From positions 2,480,501 through 2,544,500 of the forward strand of contig NZ_AP025344.1 of assembly GCF_021654795.1 (NCBI RefSeq): a stretch of 64,000 bases of DNA. The letters run 5' to 3'. This document shows positions 59,153-64,000 of the stretch, one piece after another. Position 1 is the first letter of the stretch. Each line of letters begins with the position of its first letter. The translations under genes were made by a program, and so were the position numbers. This DNA is from Paenibacillus dendritiformis (lineage in GTDB: Bacteria > Bacillota > Bacilli > Paenibacillales > Paenibacillaceae). Below the pieces are notes generated by a model that was not told the origin of the DNA, searched no databases, and saw nothing but the letters and a program-made list of their open reading frames with translations.

Positions 59153-60043
59153 TTGTTGCATCTGGAGGGGATTGAGAAAGTATATTATCGCACGCCGGTC
59201 GTGAACGGGGTGGCCTTCAACGTGCATGCCGGGGAGGCCGTCGCCTTGATTGGGGCGAACGGATCCGGGAAGAGCACGCTGCTTCGCATCGCTGCAGGGC
59301 TGCTGACGCCAACGGCCGGAGAGGTGAAGTGGAGGGGCGGACAGGGCAAAGCGCGGATTGGCTACGTCCCGGAGCGCTTTCCTAAGCTGCGCTTGACGCC
59401 CGTGGAATACTTGCAGGCCATGGGCCGCATGCAGGGGATGCCAGCGGAGCCGCTGCGCGCGAGAATTGCGGAGCTGCTTCGCCTGTTCCGAATGGAGGAG
59501 GCGCAGAACCGGCGCATCGATCGATTTTCCAAAGGGATGGCGCAGAAGGTCAATCTGATGCAGGCCGTTCTGAACCCGCCGGAATTGCTTATTTTGGACG
59601 AGCCGCTGTCCGGCTTGGATGCCGATTCGCAGCGCGAGCTGGCCGGCTGGCTGAAGGGATGGAGAAGGGAAGGCATGGCCCTGCTGTTTACTTGCCATGA
59701 ACCGCTGCTGCTGGAAACGGTCGCCGATCGAATCCTGCTCCTGCAGCAGGGACGGATCGCCCGCGAGCTTGGCGTGGAGGAGTGGCTGGAGCCGCGGATG
59801 CGGATCGACTTCACGCTCCCGGACGGAGCGGAAGATGCGTTGGCTGCCTTGGACCGCCTCGGAACCGTGCAGGAGCATGACGGCGCGCTTCGCATCCATG
59901 TCCCGCGCGAGGAGAGCGATGCCGCGCTGCGCGAAATTCTTGCTTCCCGCGGGTCGATTGCCTCGGTAACATCCTGCGAAAACGACCGGGATCTGCTGGT
60001 CGAAGCGATGAAGGGAAGCCGGGAAGGGGGCGATCCGAGATGA
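59153..60043 (+). CDS. ABC transporter ATP-binding protein
   Basis: A 296-residue ABC ATPase. Walker A is GANGSGKS (about 34-41), the signature is a variant FSKGM rather than LSGGQ, Walker B is LLILDEP, and the D-loop LSGLDADSQ and H-loop His (FTCHEP) are present. It energises transport by the permease encoded next, whose ATG overlaps this stop by 4 bp. TTG start behind GGGGGAGG. The substrate is unknown; small two-gene ABC exporters of this type often move antibiotics or lipids. Confidence 0.9.
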   Translation: MLHLEGIEKVYYRTPVVNGVAFNVHAGEAVALIGANGSGKSTLLRIAAGLLTPTAGEVKWRGGQGKARIGYVPERFPKLRLTPVEYLQAMGRMQGMPAEPLRARIAELLRLFRMEEAQNRRIDRFSKGMAQKVNLMQAVLNPPELLILDEPLSGLDADSQRELAGWLKGWRREGMALLFTCHEPLLLETVADRILLLQQGRIARELGVEEWLEPRMRIDFTLPDGAEDALAALDRLGTVQEHDGALRIHVPREESDAALREILASRGSIASVTSCENDRDLLVEAMKGSREGGDPR

Positions 60044-60744
60044 GAGCGCTCATCGGCTTTTTGCTCCGGAATTATACGCGGTCGCACCGTTATTTTCCGC
60101 CCTTCGCCGCCTGTCTGTTCGCCGTAATGATGAATTATTCGGTAAAGCCGAATCCGGTCATGGAGACGTACGGGAACACCGGAATTTTCATCTATGTGAC
60201 TGCCGCCTGGGTTGCCTATCAAATGTTCGTAGGGGAGAACCAGGTTCAGGAGCAGCTTACGATCTTGCATTTGGGCAGCTTTGTCCGGTATCAATGGGGC
60301 AAAATCGCCGCCTGCCTGCTGATCATGACAGGGCTCAGCCTGTTCACCGTTCTGTATCCGATTGTGTTCGACAAGTTCAATGAACCGGTTGGGCTGCCGC
60401 GCTTCTTCTATGCCGGGCTTATCCATATCGAATTGGCTTGCCTCGGCATCGTCATCGCCTATTTATGGAGCAGCGCGCTCCGGGTGAAGACGAGCATGGC
60501 CATTGCGGGCGTCTTGCTCCTTATCGCGCTCTCGCCGGCCCAGGGGACCGTGGCCGAGGCGCTGCCCGCGATGCTGGAGCCGCTGCTGTGGCTGCTCCCG
60601 CCGGCCCATGCCTCGCTCAGCCTGTTCATGAAGGATGCGGCGCTGTCTGTCCATGTCAAGATAGGGTACGTCCTGTGGCCGCTGATTTACAGCGGGGCCG
60701 CGTTCAGCCTCATGATTGCGCTCGCCCGGCGCCGGCAGGCTTGA
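60040..60744 (+). CDS. ABC transporter permease
   Basis: A 234-residue membrane protein with about six helices (GFLLRNYTRSHRYFPPFAAC at the N-terminus, TGLSLFTVLYPIVFDKF, CLGIVIAYLWSSAL, TSMAIAGVLLLIALSP, and the C-terminal GYVLWPLIYSGAAFSLMIAL). It forms the channel for the ATPase just upstream; the 4-bp overlap implies translational coupling. No family-specific substrate can be named. Confidence 0.85.
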   Translation: MRALIGFLLRNYTRSHRYFPPFAACLFAVMMNYSVKPNPVMETYGNTGIFIYVTAAWVAYQMFVGENQVQEQLTILHLGSFVRYQWGKIAACLLIMTGLSLFTVLYPIVFDKFNEPVGLPRFFYAGLIHIELACLGIVIAYLWSSALRVKTSMAIAGVLLLIALSPAQGTVAEALPAMLEPLLWLLPPAHASLSLFMKDAALSVHVKIGYVLWPLIYSGAAFSLMIALARRRQA

Positions 60745-60753
60745 CGGACGGCC

Positions 60754-60879
60754 ATGAATGTATTGCGCCATGACGGCAATTTCGTTATGTCCGTGGAGCC
60801 GGTCTGGTAGTCGGAAGCGAGCAAGCAGGACGTGCCGACCGCCCTTGCCTCCATGGCGGCCGCCAAAGCAAACAAATAG
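60754..60879 (+). pseudogene. tiny remnant with an internal TAG
   Basis: One frame reads MNVLRHDGNFVMSVEPVW, a TAG, then SEASKQDVPTALASMAAAKA and stops. Both halves look like parts of one protein tail. Family not recognised. It could be a degraded gene end left between the ABC operon and a terminator, or chance. Confidence 0.25.
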
Positions 60880-60888
60880 GCATCAAGC

Positions 60889-60926
60889 AAGCCACCTGTC
60901 CGCAGTCCCCGGGAAGGTGGCTTCTC
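60889..60926 (+). terminator. rho-independent terminator
   Basis: AAGCCACCT (60889-60897) pairs with AGGTGGCTT (60915-60923), then CTCTTAT. Confidence 0.7.
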
Positions 60927-60962
60927 TTATGTCCGGCAAGCCGGATCAACGATTATTATGAT

Positions 60963-62150
60963 TCAGAACATATCGTAAAAGAACGGCTGAAGACGGGGAA
61001 TGAGCCGCTCCAGCTTCGCGACCGCGGCCCCGGAACCGTGAAGCATGCCAAGCTGGCGCAGCTCGTCCGGCCTGCGGTAGCTGAAAAGAAGCGTAGTCAA
61101 CGCAGGAATAGACAACCGCAATTCATGATCCGCGGCGGCATTCGCATCGGCATCCGGACTTGTGCCGCGGGCGATGACCTTCATGCCGCCGTCCTGCAGC
61201 GAGACGCTGATATTGTTCCATTCCGCGTACGGATCGCCGATATGGAGGATGAGCGCCTCGTCCACGCCCTGCCACTGGAACGGATAGCGGGCAAGGAACG
61301 CCTCGGCGTCGACAATGCGCCCCATAATAAGCGGCGTCGCTTCTCTCGTAATGCGCGGGTTGCGCAGGGCGAAGTTCAACGGCTCGTCCGGAGCCGCCCA
61401 CAGCTCCACCTGATCAACCATCGAATCATGCTGGCATATGAAATTCCACAGCCCGACGCGGGCTTCGCCGTTCAACGGAGCGAATTCCTTCACCTTCATG
61501 CGCGATTCCTTCACCTCATAGAGCATATAGCCTTGCGGCTTCTTCTCTTCATCATAATAGACAGCGGCGAACCTATTTCCGTACACCGCATGCAGCCATC
61601 GGTCGGTGCTCCGCTTCAGCATGCCTGCATGCCTCCGGGCAAATCGATCGTATACCTGCTCCAGATCGGCGGAATGGCTGGCCTTCGTGCAGCGGCGGAT
61701 GATGCCGTCGGGCGCAGGCTGCAGCGGAACGAGATCGGATTTGGCATAGACGCTGCGGCAGTAATCGGTGATCAGTTCCCAGCCATATTTGCGGTAAAAG
61801 GACACGGAGAACGGATGCAGCATCGACACCGTCTGCCCTTCCTCTTTCATGACGGCAAGCAGATGAGCCAGCAGCCCTTTGACATAGCCTTGGCGGCGGT
61901 ATTCGGGATAGGTGGCGACGCTGCCGATTCCGCCCATGCGCAGCGGCTCGCCTTCGAGGTAGATCTCAAAGGGGATGAGATGCGCCTTGGCGGCCACCAC
62001 GCCGTCCTCCACGACGCCGAAGATGCGATGCTGCTTGAGCCGCTCGAGTCTTCCTTTCCGTTCCTCCTCCGGGACCTGATATTGAAATGCGTATTCCGAC
62101 AGATGAATCGCTTCCGGGAAATGGGTTTCGGTCAATTGAATGATATTCAT
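60963..62150 (-). CDS. Eis-like GNAT acetyltransferase
   Basis: A 395-residue protein with the Eis-family arrangement: an N-terminal GNAT domain (acetyl-CoA motif IGSVATYPEYRRQGYVKGLL, then HPFSVSFYRKYGWELI), a second GNAT-like domain (about 160-290), and a C-terminal sterol-carrier-like domain (about 295-395). Eis proteins acetylate amines, including aminoglycosides in mycobacteria; the role in Bacillota is unknown. Monocistronic on the minus strand. Its promoter region faces the GH92 gene end. Confidence 0.85.
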   Translation of the reverse strand: MNIIQLTETHFPEAIHLSEYAFQYQVPEEERKGRLERLKQHRIFGVVEDGVVAAKAHLIPFEIYLEGEPLRMGGIGSVATYPEYRRQGYVKGLLAHLLAVMKEEGQTVSMLHPFSVSFYRKYGWELITDYCRSVYAKSDLVPLQPAPDGIIRRCTKASHSADLEQVYDRFARRHAGMLKRSTDRWLHAVYGNRFAAVYYDEEKKPQGYMLYEVKESRMKVKEFAPLNGEARVGLWNFICQHDSMVDQVELWAAPDEPLNFALRNPRITREATPLIMGRIVDAEAFLARYPFQWQGVDEALILHIGDPYAEWNNISVSLQDGGMKVIARGTSPDADANAAADHELRLSIPALTTLLFSYRRPDELRQLGMLHGSGAAVAKLERLIPRLQPFFYDMF

Positions 62151-62236
62151 CGGAATCTCCTCCTTGTCATTTCATTATGATCCAGGGCATGGAAGGAATG
62201 CAACGGGAAGTATGCGCTTTCGGGACGACAGCGCCG

Positions 62237-62273
62237 CAAAAAAGGAGCCCTCCGAACCGGTTCGGAGGGCTCC
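62237..62273 (-). terminator. perfect palindrome terminator of the GH92 gene
   Basis: GGAGCCCTCCGAACC joined directly to GGTTCGGAGGGCTCC (62244-62273) is a perfect 30-bp palindrome. On the minus strand it is followed by TTTTTT, so it terminates the mannosidase gene. Confidence 0.9.
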
Positions 62274-62298
62274 GCTGCTACTCTTGTGTGAGTTGAGA

Positions 62299-64000
62299 TC
62301 AGGCTTGCTTGGACATCGAGTATGGAAGCGCCGCCTCATCGTAGTTGTCTTCTCCAGGCGCATCGGTCATGTCGAAGAAGAGCGTGCCGCCGGCCTTGAG
62401 CTGGTCGTGCGTCACATACAGCTTCTCGACCGGAGCCCCGTTCAGCCGGACGCCGGCCACGTATTTGTTCGCGTCCGAGTTGTTCCCGGCCTCGATGACG
62501 AACGGCGGGCCGTCTTCGAGATGAACGGTCATCCGCCGGAACAGCGGCGTGCCGAGCACATATTCCGGCACCCCCGGGCTGAGCGGATAGAAGCCCATCG
62601 CGCCGAAGACGTACCAGCCGGACAAGCTGCCGTTGTCTTCGTCGCCAGGTAGTCCGTCCGGACGGGCGCTGAACAGCTCATCCATCGTCTTCCGCACCCA
62701 ATGCTGCGTCAAGGACGGATAGCCGAGCGCCGCATAGATGTACGGGAAGTGGAAGCTAGGCTGATTGCTGATGGCGAACTGGCCGAAATCGATCGCCGCC
62801 ATCTCCGACATCTCGTGAATCTCGAAGCCGTATGAACCCACCTTGAATTCCGGCTTCGCGGCGAACAGCGCATCGAGCTGGCGCTTGCACGCTTCGCGTC
62901 CGCCCATCAGGTCGGCCAGACCGCGCAGATCGTGTTGAACGGCCCAGCTGCTCTGGTAGGCGCCGCCTTCGGTATACGGTCCGCCCCACATCGTCGGATC
63001 GAACGGCTCCAGCCAGCTGCCGTCCTGGAGCTTGCCTCGCATGAAGCCGACGGACGGATCGAACAGGTGCGCATAGTTTTTCGCGCGCTCCATGAGCTGC
63101 CCGTATTCCTCCTCGCGGCCAAGATGCTTCGCGATCTGGGCGATGCAGAAGTCGCCGTAGACGTAATCGAGCGTATTGCACACGCTCTCGTGCGTATGGA
63201 TATCGGCAGGCATATAGTTGTATTTCAAATATTCGCCCATGCCTTTGCGTCCGTAGCGGTTGTCGCTGGATACGGTCATCGCATGCTTGAGCAAGCCTTC
63301 GAACGCCGTCTCGACGTCGAAGCCGGTATTGCCCTTGACGACGGCATCGGCGAAGGAGACGTCGATGAGCGTGCCCGGCATCATGCTCCGCTCGCCAGGA
63401 GAAGCCCACTTCGGCATCCAGCCGGCTTCCTTGTAGGCATTGACCCAGCCCTGCATCATCTCGTTCACGAACGAAGGATAGAGCAGGTTGTAGAGCGGGA
63501 ACGAGGTGCGGTACGTATCCCAGAAGCCGATATCCGCGTAGAGCGGCCCTTCTTCGATCTTGCCGTTGTACGGGCTGTAATGAATCTGCTTCCCGTTCGC
63601 GTCATATTCATGGATCGCATGCGGATACAGGCTGGTCCGGTACAAGCAGGTGTAGAACGTGTCAAGACGTTCTATATCTTCGCTCTCGACTTCAATGACG
63701 CGAAGCTGCTTCTCCCAGGTCTCGGCCGCCTGGCTTCTGACGTCGTCGAAGGAGCGGCCGCCGATCTCGCGCTCCAGGTTGATGCGCGCCTGCTCCTCGC
63801 TGATGAACGAGGTGCTGACGCGGACTTGAACCGTTCCGTGCTCGGGAACGCCGAGCCCGACATACGCGCCGATGCGCTCGCCCGTCGCGGACAGGCTGCC
63901 GATCGGCTTGTATTCCTGATCGGACAAGCCGCTGGCATCGGCGAGGACCGGACAATCGAACGTCATGACGAAGTGCATGCGGTAGTTGTCCGGCGTGCCG
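62299..64000 (-). CDS. GH92 alpha-mannosidase (C-terminal part, runs off window)
   Basis: The frame is open from 62299 through the window edge and continues upstream of the ATG at 63978 as GTPDNYR, so the visible 567 residues are the C-terminal part of a larger protein. GH92 features: SLYPHAIHEYD, YADIGFWDTYRTSFPLYNLL, HESVCNTLDYVYGDFCIAQI, DPTMWGGPYTEGGAYQSSW, FPYIYAALG, PGDEDNGSLSGWYVF and the C-terminal beta domain (YVLGTPLFRRMTVHL). Members are calcium-dependent exo-alpha-1,2-mannosidases acting on mannans or N-glycans. The N-terminus, including any signal peptide, is outside the window. Confidence 0.93.
   Translation of the reverse strand, partial: GTPDNYRMHFVMTFDCPVLADASGLSDQEYKPIGSLSATGERIGAYVGLGVPEHGTVQVRVSTSFISEEQARINLEREIGGRSFDDVRSQAAETWEKQLRVIEVESEDIERLDTFYTCLYRTSLYPHAIHEYDANGKQIHYSPYNGKIEEGPLYADIGFWDTYRTSFPLYNLLYPSFVNEMMQGWVNAYKEAGWMPKWASPGERSMMPGTLIDVSFADAVVKGNTGFDVETAFEGLLKHAMTVSSDNRYGRKGMGEYLKYNYMPADIHTHESVCNTLDYVYGDFCIAQIAKHLGREEEYGQLMERAKNYAHLFDPSVGFMRGKLQDGSWLEPFDPTMWGGPYTEGGAYQSSWAVQHDLRGLADLMGGREACKRQLDALFAAKPEFKVGSYGFEIHEMSEMAAIDFGQFAISNQPSFHFPYIYAALGYPSLTQHWVRKTMDELFSARPDGLPGDEDNGSLSGWYVFGAMGFYPLSPGVPEYVLGTPLFRRMTVHLEDGPPFVIEAGNNSDANKYVAGVRLNGAPVEKLYVTHDQLKAGGTLFFDMTDAPGEDNYDEAALPYSMSKQA

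Noticed and set aside
61038..62180. 380-codon plus-strand frame opposite the Eis-like gene
   Set aside because: No ribosome site or domain; the minus strand encodes a convincing GNAT protein.

Overview
The window looks like a piece of a Paenibacillus (Paenibacillaceae, Bacillota) chromosome. The signs are moderately GC-rich coding DNA, strong AGGAGG-type ribosome sites with frequent GTG/TTG starts, SLH-domain surface proteins, a two-subunit glycine decarboxylase, FosB, a FeoB split into two genes, and Bacillus-type Zur and LexA operators. No rRNA, tRNA, CRISPR array, phage module or insertion sequence was recognised. The genus is an inference from gene content, not from a marker gene.

Layout. 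1-5.8 kb: the edge of a secreted HPGRTD-type protein, an inositol-monophosphatase-like enzyme, a methyltransferase, FosB, a histidine phosphatase, a small membrane protein, a c-di-AMP riboswitch driving a CAP-domain secreted protein, and an SLH/BsuPI protein. 5.9-11.2 kb: a FUSC-type exporter, an MFS drug transporter followed by a TetR regulator, an alpha/beta hydrolase, and a FabZ-like hotdog protein that lacks the usual catalytic His. 11.3-17.8 kb: a duplicated pair of peptide-binding lipoproteins with duplicated promoters and terminators, separated and followed by AT-rich DNA with gene remnants (an SLH fragment and two decaying YdcZ/DMT genes). 17.8-21 kb: an orphan carbamate kinase, a tiny protein, and a membrane-anchored pseudokinase with a PASTA domain.

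21-26.2 kb holds the glycine cleavage system. gcvT-gcvPA-gcvPB lie on the minus strand and gcvH on the plus strand, and each unit is preceded by its own tandem glycine riboswitch, back to back. 26.2-35.6 kb: a DUF2935 protein, a 1510-residue SLH-anchored subtilisin-like protease, an MBL hydrolase, an aldo/keto reductase, an SDR pseudogene, and an HTH-DUF1232 fusion. 35.7-38.2 kb: feoA-feoB(N)-feoB(C) with a good promoter and a Fur-like site. 38.4-50 kb: a GNAT enzyme, a DsbA-like thioredoxin, RodA/FtsW, a Zur-controlled YciC/ZagA-type metallochaperone GTPase, a glycosyltransferase, an Arg-rich unknown, a PIG-L deacetylase, PepF, a lactonase and a cyclophilin lipoprotein.

50.5-51 kb carries eight tandem copies of a 50-bp unit. 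51-64 kb: an EamA transporter, fumarase, an intracellular-looking GH18 enzyme, a lipoprotein with a complete CuA ligand set, a pentapeptide-repeat protein, a YdjM-type membrane hydrolase under a near-consensus LexA box, an alcohol dehydrogenase, an ABC transporter pair, an Eis-like acetyltransferase, and the C-terminal part of a GH92 mannosidase running off the edge.

Most genes are single units separated by clear hairpin terminators. The most notable features are regulatory (c-di-AMP, glycine x2, Zur, LexA, Fur-like), the pseudokinase, the mosaic duplicated binding proteins, the minisatellite and several fresh pseudogenes. No unmistakably new multi-gene system was found; the best candidates for undescribed biology are the PASTA pseudokinase, the CuA lipoprotein unit and the His-less FabZ paralogue with its palindromic operator.
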